From: Theropithecus gelada
Lineage: Eukaryota > Chordata > Mammalia > Primates > Cercopithecidae
Assembly (NCBI RefSeq): GCF_003255815.1
Contig: NC_037670.1
Span: 64,638,307 to 64,702,306, forward strand
Direction: 5' to 3'
Length of the DNA: 64,000 bases
Program-made: the position numbers and the translations under genes
The notes under the pieces: generated by a model
What the model was told of the DNA's origin: nothing
The model's database searches: none
What the model saw: the letters and a program-made list of their open reading frames with translations, nothing else
In this document: positions 1 to 13,029 of the stretch, piece by piece
Numbering within the stretch: the stretch's first letter is position 1
Layout: every line of letters starts with the position of its first letter

Positions 1-345
1 TTGCCAGGTGCGGTGGCTCACACCTATAATCCCAGCACTTTGGGAGGCCGAGACGGGGCAGATTACCTGAGGTCAGGAGTTCAAGACCAGCCTGCCCAAC
101 ATGTTGAAACCCCATCTCTACTAAAAGTACAAAACTTAGCCAGGCCTGGTGGTGCATGCCTGTAATCCCAGCTACTTGGGAGGCTGAGGCAGGGCAATCA
201 CTTGAAACAGGGAGGCAGAGATTGCAGTGAGCCAAGATCGCACCACTGCACTCAAGCTTGGGTGACAGAGTGAGACTCCATCTCCAATAAAAAGAAAAAG
301 AAACAGAAACAGAAAAAGAAATGAAAGAGAAAAAAGAATATAATA
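1..345 (+). mobile_element. Alu at window start with A-rich tail
   Basis: Alu body from about 3 to 290, then a GAAAA/CAGAAA-type tail. The first bases touch the window edge, so its 5' flank cannot be checked. Confidence 0.9.
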
Positions 346-1864
346 ACAAGAGGCAAGAAACAACTTAAATGTTTAATATGTAGGTATTAACTGAACAAAT
401 GACAATACAATGATGTAGTAAAATATACTAATCTGCTTAAGGTAATAGTATAGATAAATACTCATAGAGAATGTTTATTACATTTTGTAAGTGAATAAAG
501 CAATTTAAGATGAAATTATATAATCTTTTGAAAAATGAACATGAAAGGTGGCTCAGTAAAATGAGTGAGAGGGGGAATATGACCCAGGTATTAACGGTGT
601 GTATTAACAAAAAATGAGAGAGGGTTAAAACATCACATAAGAAATTATAGGAAAATACTCATCATATATCAGATGAAAAATGTTGCAAAGTAATACATAT
701 AGAATGAAGATAATTTGCTAAAACTACTACTATTAAACTGTAAAAATTAGTATTTTGATACTATGCTTTTAGTGTAAAGTTGCATTTTATCCAATAATTC
801 ACAAACCCTACATGCCATTTGATAAAATGGAAGCTTTTAATTTAAAAAGTGAAGGTGGTATAAGTATTTTATAACCTACTTAAAGCTTTATATTCTTGTG
901 GCGAGATTATGACTCCTTTAATCTTCTTCACAATTTTTTGGGTTTTTTCAGCACTTAACACTTAATCATCTTGTAAACAATAAATCACTTTGTAAAGACT
1001 GTACACTTATTCAGGAAATAAAGCATGGTTTTATGAGATAGAAACAGTATAATTCTCTGTTCAGTGAGTTACAGGATTCTAGTGCTGAAATGGATCTTTG
1101 AACTAATGTAGATCAAAAGGTTCATTTATTTATAAATAAATCCAGTTCAAGAGAGGTTGTGAAAGGAGTTAAATTTGGGGAATTAAATTCAGTGAGTATT
1201 TACTAGCGCAAGTGTTATGCTAGGTGCTGGGTTAAAGATTTCAATAAGGGTTTCGAGAAGTTCTTGGTCTTGTAATAGAGTCAAACTAGTAAAAAAAACA
1301 TGTCAGTGAAACCTGAACAACACGGTGAAATATACATAATGTCAGATCAGAGGAAGCTTCTTTAAGGAGTTGGCCAATGCCAGCAATTCAAAAATAAAAA
1401 GATGTTTGTGACAGGTAGGGAGGGTGACCAGAGTGTGAATAAATAGAAGGAATCTCATGCAAAGACATGGATTATGGGACAGAAATGTGCTAAGCTGGTT
1501 ACAGAAAGGGTATGAGGGCTATTTTCTGCTGACCCCAGTCATAATGCTGGATTTCAGAATAACTGACAGACATGAAAAGACATAAATTATTGTATCTGTC
1601 TCACCAAGTCAGTGAAATAGAATCAGGTGAGCTGCATGGAAAACTTAACAGTGCTACAGGTTTCCTTGGGAAATGTACTTTTAATTCAATAGGCAGACAC
1701 CATTAAGATGGGTACTAACTTTGTAAAGGTCTCACAGGGGAAGTCACACACTCTAGCATTAGGATGCCTCAATTCCAGCCCTGGCTAAGCCTGAATACAC
1801 TGAACATTTTGGACAGGTAATTTCTTACCTGTTAGATAGGGTACTCTTCAATCTTTGTTCTGGT

Positions 1865-2265
1865 ATAAATATATCTATATATATTTATATATAATAATAA
1901 TTATATATAGTTGATTATATATTTATATATTATATAATATATATTATATCAGTTGATTATATATATTTATATTATATAATCGATATTATTATATATTATA
2001 TAATATATAAATATACAATATAATGTATATAAATATATAATATACAATAATATATTATTATGTCCATATTATATATAATATAAATATATAATCAACTTAT
2101 ATAATATATTATATAATTATATAATATATAATATAATATTGATTATATATTATATGATTATATTATATATTGATTATATATTATATATTGATTATATATT
2201 ATATATATTGATTATATATTGATTACTTATATTATATAATTATATAATATATAGATTATATATGA
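1865..2265. repeat. AT-rich block with tandem 17-20-bp units
   Basis: About 400 bp of almost pure A/T, full of self-complementary TATAT runs. At 2140-2225 units of the form ATTGATTATATATTATAT repeat in tandem. Confidence 0.95.
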
Positions 2266-2350
2266 CATTTATCCAAATCATTGCTAAATTGTCTTATTCA
2301 AAACATTTTTGTTTCCCCAAGTAGAGAGCCAATAAAATCAAGCATCTTCT

Positions 2351-2466
2351 TTTTAAGAAAGAAAAGAAAAGGGAAGAGGAGAGGAGAGAAGAAGAAGGAA
2401 GGAAGGAGAGAGGAAATAGAAAAGGGAATAGAGAGAAATCAAAAGGAAAAGAAAAGAAATAAAAGA
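2351..2466 (+). repeat. GA-rich purine tract
   Basis: Nearly pure purines on the plus strand (AAAGAAAAGG, GAAGGAAGG units). Confidence 0.9.
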
Positions 2467-2570
2467 ATGTTTTTATGGCATGTGAGTGCTTACTAACACA
2501 ACATAAAACCTGAAAAACAATTATTTATTGAATATGGCAATACAGACATATACAAATTTTAAAACTGCTA

Positions 2571-2885
2571 GGGGCTTAACACGGTGACTCACGCCTGTAA
2601 TCCCAGCAATTTGGGAGGCCCAGGTGGGCAGATCACCGCAGGTCAAGAGTTTGAGACCAGCCTGGCCAACATGGTGAAATCCTATCCCTACTAAAAACAC
2701 ATAAATTAGCTAGGCATGGTGGTGGGTGCCTGTAATCTCAGCTACTCAGGAGGCTGAGGCAGGAGAATTGCTTGAACCTGGGAGGTGGAGGTTGCAGTGA
2801 GCCAAGATTGCACCATTGCACTCCAGCCTGGGTGACAGAGTAAGACTCTGTCTCAAATAAATAAATAAATAAATAAATAAATAAA
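2571..2885 (+). mobile_element. AluS-type element with (AAAT)n tail
   Basis: Dimeric Alu body ending GTCTCAAATAAATAAATAAA. The 5' end is diverged (GGCTTAACACGGTGACTCAC). Confidence 0.9.
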
Positions 2886-5429
2886 GCTAGGTTAATTAAA
2901 TATATTCTTAAAAAGTAAAATCAATATTAAGCTTAATTCTTTAAAGAAGCTAATAAGTGGAGGCTACATTTATCTAAACTGTTTTATTGATAATCTCATA
3001 ATTATATCTTATCCATTTATGTGATACTTTATCTGTTCATTTCTTATAACCACTATACTGCTTTTTCAAACATAATTTTTCTTTAAAAAAACAGGTAAAA
3101 GAAAAATGCTACGTGTCATGCCATTAAAATTTCCAATTCCTGTGTGGCTAATTCATCATTAATTTGGTTCTTTGCAATGCCCTATGATTGTAATAGCCAA
3201 AATGTCAAAAGATCAAATTACTATTTCACAACGGAATAAGGTCATCCCTTAAACCCAGCCACATTTTTTGAATAAAGGTTGCTGAAGCACTTTTGATTAA
3301 ACCTGTACTGAAAAGACAGTGAGTTGACATTTGGGGAATCACGGATATTGAATGGGTGGTGCAAACCCAGCAGTATCACTAAAGTGCCTGTACTACCTGG
3401 GCAAGGCACCTAAACTCTAAATATGCACCAAAGACAGGTCTTCCTGCAGTCTCTAAACAGATTCACACTTGAGTTTCCAAACCTGAGCTTCCTTCGCAGT
3501 TGTCATTGATGGTTAGGGAGAGAGATACTTTTGCTGCACCGTAATTATGATCTCAGCCTTAACCCTGCTCTCTGATTTCTATTTTGGTCACATTTGGGAG
3601 GCAAGGTTCTACGGGGGCAGCCATGTGGACTCTGCTGTCAGGCATCTGCCCATTGGAAGTCTGGCTCAGACAGCTCCTCTTGGAAAAGTTACTGATGATA
3701 ATGCAACTAGGAGCCCTTACAGTGATCTGAGCCAAGAAAGGTGATCTGGCACAAGTGAGGGTCAATAAATATAGCTAAAAAAAGAGAAAAATTTCCCTAC
3801 TATCAAATCTTCTCTCCAACCTGAGCCCGTTGTTCATCTCCCTCACTGTTCCCATCACCTTCCACTTATGCACTCAGGTCCTTGAAACCAGAAGGAGTGG
3901 AGCTCCATTTAAATTCATCTCAATATCTTCAGCTTTAATCTCACTCCCCGGCCCAAATGAGATGCTCCGTAAGATCTGATGAGTGATTGAATGGATGGAT
4001 ATTGACCAAATATTGTATTCAGCATCCCTATTTGTGTGTTGCCTTCCTGCGATGCAGCTTCTCTCTCTCCTAGGTACATTCTTCCCCTCCTCAGAAAACC
4101 TAATACCACCTCTGCAGTTCCTTTAACCTCTTAATTTCACTCTCAACTTTGACAGCCGCACCTAGTGGGCCTCATTCAGGAGCAGTTTTCAAGTCACTAA
4201 CAGGGGCTTCAATGCAATATGATTTTCAGAGTATAAACAAAGTTAGTTAACAAAGCAAAGTCATGATTTTGTACCATGGTCTGAAGACAGATAAATGCAG
4301 CTGCTCATAGTATTCCCAAGTATCTCTATCCACTAGGGAGAAAGAAATGAGATTATGGCAGTAGGGGGGAAGATGGAATTAAAGGAGCCAGTTCAAGATG
4401 CCCTACTCAACTCTCCTAGACGGCAGTGAGGAGGCGGGTATTGAAACAGGATTGAAGATGCTTTCAAGGGCCCATTTATCCTTAGCTTCCTGGAGGTAGA
4501 TATGTTAGTGAAAGTTGCTCAGAACAAGTCTGAATTACCCACTTTTGAGGCAATGACTACATTTAAGATGAGTCAAGCTCATCTTTTGTTAAATATCTCA
4601 CAGGAATATGATATTCCAGTACAGAAGATGAGGTTTTGAACTACTTATCATTAACCTCAGGAACTTTATTTAGTAGCTCTGATCTGCATGGCTGCAAGAA
4701 TTATACATATTTTCTTCTCTTTTCACTGCTCCTGACAGAAGTTGCTGCTTTCTGGCACCTGCCACCAGCATTTATCCTGCCCAAATCTATTTCAATTCCA
4801 TTTTGTTTTGGCAGACTCTTTTCTGCAAAGCACCCTGCCATTCTCTCTCTGCTGCTTTTAGCTAATGTGGAAAACAAACTTTCTTTGGCCTGTATAATTG
4901 GCGGCAGCCATGTCCCTTCCCACCTTGCTTCCAGGGAGGGTAATTTTTGAAATTTGAGGAAATTTGGATAAAGAAGAAAAGACAGCACTCTAGCATTAGC
5001 ACCATGGTTAAGCCTAGGAGACACACAAAGAATTTGGAACAGCTCTCTGAAGAGGCAGAGAGTTCGAGTAGCCCTTCATAGGATGGGCTGTGCAAACAGA
5101 ATTGTCTTAAAAAGCAAAGGAGAGGTTGCAGACCCTTCAAATTAATCACTGCCAAAATTGCTTTCCATCATCAGAAGAAGCAGTAATTAGGAATGAAATA
5201 CAGAAGATTAAATTGTGGGAGAAAAAAGGAACAGAATTGTATGTAAAGGGGTATGTAAATGCAATCTCAGGTCTCACATCAGGGAATAAGGTTTCTATTT
5301 AAAACAAGGGCATGACAAAGCATTATATAAAGAAAACAATCATGTCTCCCCAAATTCCTCAGTATTAGATAGATTTGTGATCTTTCACATAAACTTTGAG
5401 CTTAAAGATACTCTAATAGGATGTTTCTC

Positions 5430-5572
5430 ATAATAGTGGTCACAAACCATCCAAATCAAGGAAATTGGGGTGCTCCTTAATGTAAATGCCTAGGTCTCTA
5501 GAATCCAAATTTGTCAAAGTTAGGCCTAAGAATATGCCATCTTCATAAGTACCCAGGTGATTTTTAAACCTT
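5430..5572. mobile_element. Possible MER5A-like hAT remnant
   Basis: Ends in ACCCAGGTGATTTTT after a segment with loose MER5 resemblance. Weak. Confidence 0.4.
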
Positions 5573-6373
5573 CTTTAAAAAGGCTCCTTCTCTTAAAACT
5601 ACATTCCAAACACAGTAACCAAGGCAGTGGTACATCAGTTGGACCACATCAGTTGGCCACATCAGTGTGGCCAACACTGTGGGACTCTTAATTCTGTAGG
5701 TGGGATAGGGCCCCCAAACGCCAGATACGTGCAGTGATACATGGATTCCAGAAGCCCTAGAGTAAAACCCAGGTAAGGCCAAGTGGTTACCACTTGCCTT
5801 GATATGCAGGTCTCCCTTCTCATTCAGCTGGTCTGTTAGTCAGGCAAGCAACCTATATTCCAAGTTTATTATGACAGACACTGCATTCCCTGCCAGAAAT
5901 ACAGCCACACATGAGACAGCTCCAGTGGATTTGCATTCTTTCACTGGGCAAAGATGTGAAACACTCGCAATTAGCTATTTAAATACAACCTGCCACAGGT
6001 GCTGTGACGCATAAGAGGGGAGCATGAGCATTTATCAGGAGGGATCTAACTCAGTCTGGCAAGATGAAGACGACTCTGCAAATAAATCACATACTGAAGA
6101 ATGAACAAAGATTAGCTCAGAGAAGGGGGAAAGAGGAGACAACATTCCAGGCAGGGAGAAGAGCTGTTGTAAAGATTCTGGGGGCAAGAAGGAGATTGAT
6201 CTGTTTAAGAAACTAAAAGGAGTCCAACTGGCATAGACAAGGTGCAGTCAGGATCCAGTCCTTGTATCATCTTAGGAGTCCATGAGCTGAATTTGAGTCC
6301 CAGAAGATGAAAAATCATTAAATATTTGGGAGGGAGAATAATGTGATCAAATACTTATTCTTAAGACTTGGCT

Positions 6374-6688
6374 AGGCCGGGCACAGTGGCTCATGCCTAT
6401 AATCCCAACTCTTTGGGAAACTGAGGTGGGTGGATCGCCTGAGGTCAGGAGTTCAAGACCAGCCTGGTCAACATGGTGAAACCCCATCTCTACTAAAAAT
6501 ACAAAAATTAGCCGGCATGGTGGTGGGCACCTGTAATTCCAGCTACTCAGGAGACTGAGGCAGGAGAATCGCTTGAACCCAGGAACTGGAGGTTGCAGTG
6601 AGCTGAGATCTCGCCATTGCACTCCAGCCTGGGTGACAAGAGTGAAATTCTGTCTCAAATAAATAAATAAATAAGAAAAGGAAAAAGA
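6374..6688 (+). mobile_element. AluS-type element
   Basis: GGCCGGGCACAGTGG start and an AAAT/GAAAA tail. Flanked by AAGACTTGGCT (6363-6373) and AAGACCTGGCT (6689-6699), one mismatch. Confidence 0.93.
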
Positions 6689-7848
6689 AAGACCTGGCTG
6701 CAGTGTATAGCATGCCCTGATGGAATCTAGGGATGGCTACATATGGAGGGCACGAGGAAAAAGCTCGGAAAAAGCTCGTGAATAACTCTGTCATTTCTGG
6801 TTTGTAAACTAGGTAGAGAGCAGCAATATTCTCTAAGACCAAGAATGAGCCAGAGAAAAGTTTTCTGGGTTAAAATCATGAGTTGGACATAAATGTGTTG
6901 AGATGGAGGTACCTGGGAGGCGTTAGAATGGAGTTGTTCAGCAGGCAGTTATAGACAAGAGAGGTGATCTGAGCTGACCCTAGATGTGTGAGCAGCCACA
7001 CCATGGAAACAATGAAACCTCAGTCAGGGACAAAATGACCCCTGGGAAGAATAAAGAGAGAAGAGAGCTCAGGGACTGGGTGAGCATGGTAGAACTCTAA
7101 CAGATGAAGGTCAGGATGAAGGAGGAGGTGAGGTGAGGATGCATACTCAGAGGAAGACAAGTGATGTGTCATAGGGTCCAAAGAAATAAAGTTTTGCCCA
7201 AAAAGAGGACGCTGGATACAGCTTAGAGATCAAGGATGATGCCTTTTGAAACTAGTGATGTACTGGACACCAGTGAAATTAAAACAGGCCTTTTGAGTGG
7301 GATGGTGGGAGAACGGCACATATCTGAGTTGACCGAGGTTTAAGTGAGAGATGATGATGCGAGTCACAGCTTGTCTCCACAACTCTTGAGAAAGAAGTTT
7401 GGCTGTAAAGAGGAGAGAGCTAGGGAGGTATCTGCAAGGAAATGATTTGAAGGATGGGTTTTGTTTCTCTTATGCTGCTATGTCTCTAGCAAAAGAAGAG
7501 CCATGAGCATGTTTAATCCCTAATGAGAAAGATTCAGGACATGGGGGGGCATTGAAAACAGAGAGCAATGATTTCTTCCTTCAAAGGTGGGAAAGGATTC
7601 ATCGTGGCAAAGAAATCAGCCTCACCTGGGAAGAGGGCCCTACTCTCTCCTGTAACAGGAAGGAAAGAGGATGCAGGTGGGAGAGAGTGTGAGGTGGATG
7701 GATTTACTCTTATTTTCTCTCTGAAGCAGGAACCTCCTCCTCCAATGGGAGTGAGAGGAGGAGAAACCAGAGTCATGAGGAGAGGGGACGTTTGAAATTG
7801 ACTTGGCACAAGAAGAGAGAGTTGGCCAGGGAAACATGGCTAGATTTC

Positions 7849-8345
7849 TGGGCAGTGTTGAGAGCTCTGTTACTAAGAATCTACTGTAGAGCCTGCAAAC
7901 TCTAAATGATAAAAATGCTAAACCTACTGGGAAAAACTGAAAACCACGCGATGAGTAACAACAAATCAGCTAGGTGAAACCTATGAGAGAAGCATGTACT
8001 AAATACTGGAGGAACAGGTAGGACAGAGTAAATAACTGCTCAGAAGAGCTGAGAGGCTTCCAGAGGAGGGATGGTGTAAACGGAGGATGCGCAAGTGCTG
8101 TGCCATGGCCAGTACCCATGGGGGCCAGCTTTTACTCTAGATCAAGTCAAGTGGCATGAACACACAGAATGCCCCATCCCATTGTCGAGTGGCTGGGCTG
8201 AGGAATCAACCAGCTGAACTCTCAAATTGCCCATGTGTAAGCTCATCAAGGAAATGACTTCCTCAGTTGTATTAGTCAGCTCAGGCTGCCAAACAAACTA
8301 CCACAGCCTGAGCTGCTGAAACAACAATCATTATCTCACGGTTGT
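7849..8345 (+). repeat. Inverted duplication, left arm
   Basis: About 0.5 kb that recurs as its reverse complement at 9191-9720, roughly 85-90% identical by eye. For example TAACTGCTCAGAAGAGCTGA and GGGGGCCAGCTTTTACTCTA are exact in both arms. The arm includes the first 75 bases of the MLT1-type LTR. Confidence 0.92.
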
Positions 8346-8622
8346 CAGCACCAAGAAGAGCAAGGTGTGGGCAGGGTTGGTTTCTCCTGAGGCTTCTCTC
8401 CTTGGTTTGCCAACGGCTGTCTTCTCCCTCACGTGGTTTATCTCTATGTGTGTGCATCCCTGGTGTCTCTTTGTATGCATAAACTTCCTCTTCTTATAGG
8501 GATCCACCTATTTGATGTCATTTAGTCTTCATTACCTTTTTTAAAGTCCTAACAATAGTCACATGCTGAGGTACTGAGGGTTAAGACTTCAACCAACAGG
8601 GAACACAGTTCAGTCCGTAACA
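8270..8622 (-). mobile_element. MLT1-type LTR (MaLR)
   Basis: Reverse-orientation LTR, from the end matching TTTAAGCC..CTGAGCTGA-type MLT1 3' ends to TGTTACGGACTGAACTGTGT at its 5' end. Internal landmarks are TCTCCTGAGGCTTCTCTCCT and CTGAGGTACTGAGGGTTAAG. Confidence 0.75.
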
Positions 8623-8699
8623 CCAGCGCACAGCTAGAAAGCCACTAAAAGAGAGAATAGCCCCATAACTTATGATTGTAAGTAGAATTCTCCTTTTTC

Positions 8700-8862
8700 C
8701 ACCACACCAAAGCAGTGTATCTCCAGATGTGATGTATGGACTAACAGCATCTCCTGAGAACTCGTTAGAAATGCAAGTTCTCAGGCCCCATCCTGTACCT
8801 CCTGACTCTGAAGATTTGGGGGTGAAGCCCAATAATCTGTGTTGTAACAAACTCTCCAGGTC
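8700..8862 (+). mobile_element. MER5A-type hAT element
   Basis: Contains GTTAGAAATGCAAGTTCTCA and GGCCCCATCCTGTACCTCCT, characteristic of MER5A. Both ends are decayed. Confidence 0.7.
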
Positions 8863-9190
8863 ATCATTCAGTTGTGAGATCACTCAATTTCTCAGGAAGC
8901 TGACTAGTTAATTCAGTGATTTATGTATATTCTAAACATTACACTAAGTACTTAGTATATACTAGACATTATATATGCAATGATTTATGTATATTGGGCC
9001 TTGGAAAAGTCTTTTCAAAAAATAAAAATTATTTTAAAAGGGACCCAAAGGAACTGCAGTGGCAGATGTACAGCCATAAGAAAGAGGATACATATAGGCA
9101 TTGTGCCTGGATGGGAGTTTCATGCTGAACCTGTTGAGGGTTTGGGTAAATCAGATAACATCTCTAAACCTCAGTTTAGAGGTTTACAAA

Positions 9191-9720
9191 ATAACTGTGA
9201 GATAATGAATGTCTGTTGTTTAAGCCGCTCAGTCTGTAGTAGTTTGTTTGGCAGCCTGAGCTGCCAATACAACTACAACTTGGGGAAGTCATAATACAAC
9301 TGGGGAAGTCATTTTCTTGAAGAGCTTACACATGGGCAACGTGAGAGTTTGACTGGTTGATTCCTCAACCCAGCAGCTCGGCAGTGGAAAGGGACACTCT
9401 GTGTGTTCATGCCACCTGACTTGATCTAGAGTAAAAGCTGGCCCCCATGGGCACTGGCCATGGTACAGCACTCACACAGCCTCTGTTTACACAGTCCCTC
9501 CTCTGGAAGCCTCTCAGCTCTTCTGAGCAGTTATTTACTCTGTGCTACATGTTCCTCCAACATTTAGCACACAGTTCTCTTGCAGGTTTCACCATGCTAA
9601 TTTGTTGTTACTCATTGCACAGTTTTCATTCTTTTTTCTCAGTAAGTTTAGCATTTTTATCATTTACAGTTTACAGTCTCTATAGTAGATTCTTAGTAAC
9701 AGGGCTCTCAACACTGCCCA
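9191..9720 (-). repeat. Inverted duplication, right arm
   Basis: Partner of 7849-8345, separated by 845 bp. It carries an extra local duplication of about 20 bases (GGGGAAGTCATAATACAACT region, about 9280-9312). Confidence 0.92.
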
Positions 9721-10849
9721 GCAATCCAAATCATGTCTCTATAACATCCAATAACAGAGATAGGAAAGTCTGTTTGCAAACTGACTGTAATGATGAAGTG
9801 AGAAAATCCAGATCACATAAAGTGCCTATCATAGTGTCCGATCCACTCCAGGCAGCTAATAAATAGTTTCTTTCTCCGTGAAGAAGTGACTTCCACACTC
9901 TGCAGTGCAGAGACAAGGAGAAAAGTGCAGTTGCAGGCATCGGTCTTCATAACTCATTTGCTACTCGGGTCCCTATGATTAAAAAGTATATATTTTATAT
10001 TTTATTTTGCCTTCATCCATCCCTCAGAAAAGCAAGGAGTGAGTTATTTCAGAGCTAGCCCTTAAAAGACTGTTTCTGAAGACATATGGCATCTGTAGAG
10101 AGAAGGGGTGCCCACAGGCAGGTGCAGCCCAGGAGTAGGAATCAATAACAAAAGAGTAATCTTTGAGGGCACCAACAGGAGGAGAAAGGCTTTTGTAAAT
10201 GGTTACTGTAGAAATTGAATTTCTCCAGCGTAGATCACATACACACACAACACAAAAAGCAACTAAATCACTTTACTTAGAAGACATTAATGCACACTGT
10301 GTCCAATATCCTGAGCTAATGTTGTGATTAAGTTATATCTACTAAGTAACATAAACTGGACTTAGGTTGAGGCCTCATGTGGAGTTTTATAGGAGGAATT
10401 TGCAGAATATAATAAAATTGGCAAACGTAGGCAATCTCATACCAAATTTGCTTTAATGCATCCTGGACTTACTTCTTATTTGGTAATGAAATACTTAAAT
10501 TGATTCTTAAATAATATACATTCCAAGTCCCAGATTTATAATTTGAATGATAAATAAAATTACATTTTTATATCATATTTTATAATGGCAATAAAAACAT
10601 AATTTTTCTTTCTTCCGGGTTCTTTCTTAAATTCAAAACATCACTCTTTTTCATATAGCATTAGCTTTTATTGCACGTGTTTTATTTCCAAATTATTTAC
10701 ATGGGTTTTTTAATAATGTTCTCCAAATTCAGAACATAAAATTACCATTTTTAAAACAGATGTATAGGCATAATAAAGAGGATATATAGAGGATATATAG
10801 AGGCAATATATCTTCAACATAAATTATCCTAAATTCTCATGTTGACAAA

Positions 10850-11215
10850 ATGTTTATGAGAACCTAATAATCATATTTTCATTAAATTCAATCTTACATA
10901 TAAAAGTTATTAACTAATATTTTTTAAAACTGCACACTGAGAAATTAAAGCTTTAGGCAAAATGCTAATAATCAAAAAAGAAATAATGTGTATGTCCAGT
11001 TTAAATAAATTTTGACATAAACAGTGGAATGTAGAGACCAATTATGACACATGCAGGGAATATTACTACATAGAAATTACACAAGCAATTACATAGATGA
11101 ATTTCAGAGACAAAATACATACATAGAAAAAAACACAGACTTTTACATATATTCTGTATGATTCTTTTTATATAAAGTTCAGAAACAGGCACAATTATTC
11201 TAAAGTAATTCAGTT
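10850..11215 (+). repeat. Second inverted repeat, left arm
   Basis: Matches the reverse complement of about 11790-12166. Exact shared blocks include TATGTCCAGTT, AAATTTTGAC, GTAGAGACCAATTATGA and TTACATATAAAAGTTATTAA. Overall similarity is about 75-80% by eye. Confidence 0.85.
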
Positions 11216-11410
11216 ACCCTTGTGGGGAGGGATTTGACCTAGAGAGGATGTGAGGGTGCCTGCTGAAGTACTGGGAATTTTCTAGCTCAATCTGGGTGGT
11301 GGTTACACAGATATATACCATGGAAAAATCCATCTGATTGTACAATTAACATCTATGCCATTTACTATAAGATGTATGCAGTTTATGTTAGTGACAATAA
11401 ATTTAGAACA
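11160..11410 (+). mobile_element. Old L1 3' UTR-like segment
   Basis: The order CTGTATGATTC, AGAAACAGGCACAATTATTC, TCTGGGTGGTGGTTACACAG and TGTACAATTAACATCTATGC follows the 3' end of old L1M elements. Confidence 0.6.
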
Positions 11411-11539
11411 CTATTCTTAAATAAATACGTAATTTATGTGTAAAGGTAAGGAACAACATTGTTACAAAAGAGGAAATGCAAATGGCTAATAAATATGAAG
11501 AGAGGCTTAAGTTGTGGATTTTCAGTTTAGCTTGTTATA

Positions 11540-12475
11540 ATACTGTTTTGGTAGGAAGAAGTCTAAAGTAGTCCCCAGTGACACAAATCCCTGGACAATC
11601 CCCTCCCCTTGAGTGTGAGTGAGACCTTGAATACAATAGCTGTTATTCCCACAATTAAACTACATCATATGACAAAGGTGAAGACATTTTACAAATCTCA
11701 TTAAGAATGCTAATCAGTTTTCTTTAAATTAATCAAAACAGATTATCCTGCTCACTTTGAAGCAGTAAACTGCCAGTTTACTTCTGATAGAACTCCTATA
11801 CAACTGTTTATGCCCAAGGGTGAATCTATCACTTTAGTATGATTGTGCCTGTTTTTGAGCATTATGTAAAAGGAATTACATAGCATTACAAAAGTCTGTT
11901 AATTACATAAATGCATTTTTTGCTTGTCTTATTTCTATGTAATAATATTCTCCTACATATATCATAATTGGTCTCTACACTCTTTAGGTCAAAATTTATT
12001 TTAACTGGACATACACATTATTTGCTCTTTTGGTTATTAGCGTTTTGCCTAAAGGTTTAATTTCGGAGCATTCATTTCCTTTGAGATATATTTGTTAATA
12101 ACTTTTATATGTAAGAGAGAATTTAAAGAAAATATGATTATTAGATTTTCATAAACATTTTATCACATAACTAAGACCTGAGGGTGACTTCTCGGAACTG
12201 AGAGCAGCCCCCAGCTGACAGCCAGCCAAAAAATGGGCACCTCAAGGAACTGATTCCGTCAAGGACCTAAACAAGTTTGGAAGAGACCCCTGAGCTCTAG
12301 ATAAAAATGCAGTCCTAATGATACCTTTATTCAGCTTTGTGAGCTCCTAAGCAGAGAACTTGTTGGACTGTGCCCAGCCCCTTGACCAAAAGAAACTGTG
12401 AGACAATAAATAGGTATTGTTTTAATCTGTTCAGTTGATGGTAATTTATCAATAGCAACAGAAAACTAAAATAAA
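11540..12475 (+). mobile_element. MaLR-type LTR split by inserted repeat arm
   Basis: 11540-11747 and 12175-12475 together read as one LTR ending GACAATAAATAGGTATTGTT .. CAACAGAAAACTAA, typical of MaLR 3' ends. About 430 bp (11748-12174), including the inverted-repeat arm, separates the halves. Confidence 0.6.
11790..12166 (-). repeat. Second inverted repeat, right arm
   Basis: Partner of 10850-11215. It lies inside an old LTR, which it splits. Confidence 0.85.
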
Positions 12476-13025
12476 TTTTGGAAACTGGAAATGGAGAAGT
12501 GACATAACAAATACTTAAAAATGTAAGGGTAACTTGAAATCATGGAAAGGGTTTGGATGAAAGAGTTTTTGGAAGTATGCTAGAGAAAACCTAAACTTCC
12601 TTGGTTAGATCATTAGTTTAAAAAAAAAAAAACAGACTTAGCAAAATTGTCTCCTGCGGTTACGTGGTTATGTGGAAAACAGAATTTGTTAGCAACAAAG
12701 TTGGATATTTAGCTAAGGAGATTTCCAAAAAAGAATTGAAGGTGCTGCCTCGTTGCTACTGGAACTTATAGTAAAATGAGAGAGGAGAGAGATAAAATGA
12801 GGAAAGAAATGTAAACAAAAGTAAACAAAAAACAGGTAAATAAACTGATAAAATTTTGATAACTCTCAGCCTCAACAGGTTAAAAGAAGAAAAAGTAGTA
12901 AAAGTCAAGAAAAGCTATTGATAACATGGCAGAAAAAAAAAGACTGAGTATGTGACTATAGAACCTTCTGCTCAAACCTCACAAAGCTCACAAAATGCCA
13001 GTATTTAGTCAAAAAATTGGTCCCC
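12476..13025 (+). mobile_element. MaLR internal region remnant
   Basis: Follows the LTR directly. It resembles the MLT/MST internal sequence (AACAAATACTTAAAAATGTA, TTTAGCTAAGGAGATTTCC, ATAGTAAAATGAGAGAGGAG). There is no open frame. Confidence 0.6.
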
Positions 13026-13029
13026 TAAA

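Noticed and set aside
6347..6842. Minus-strand open frames of about 100 codons over the Alu
   Set aside because: Reverse-frame translations of Alu sequence (SLQPPVPGFKRFSCLSLLSSWNYR type), a well-known artefact that recurs at 47.6, 50.1, 50.9 and 53.1 kb.
11540..13025. A retroviral gene in the MaLR remnant
   Set aside because: MaLR internal regions are non-coding or decayed. No gag, pol or env frame is open here.
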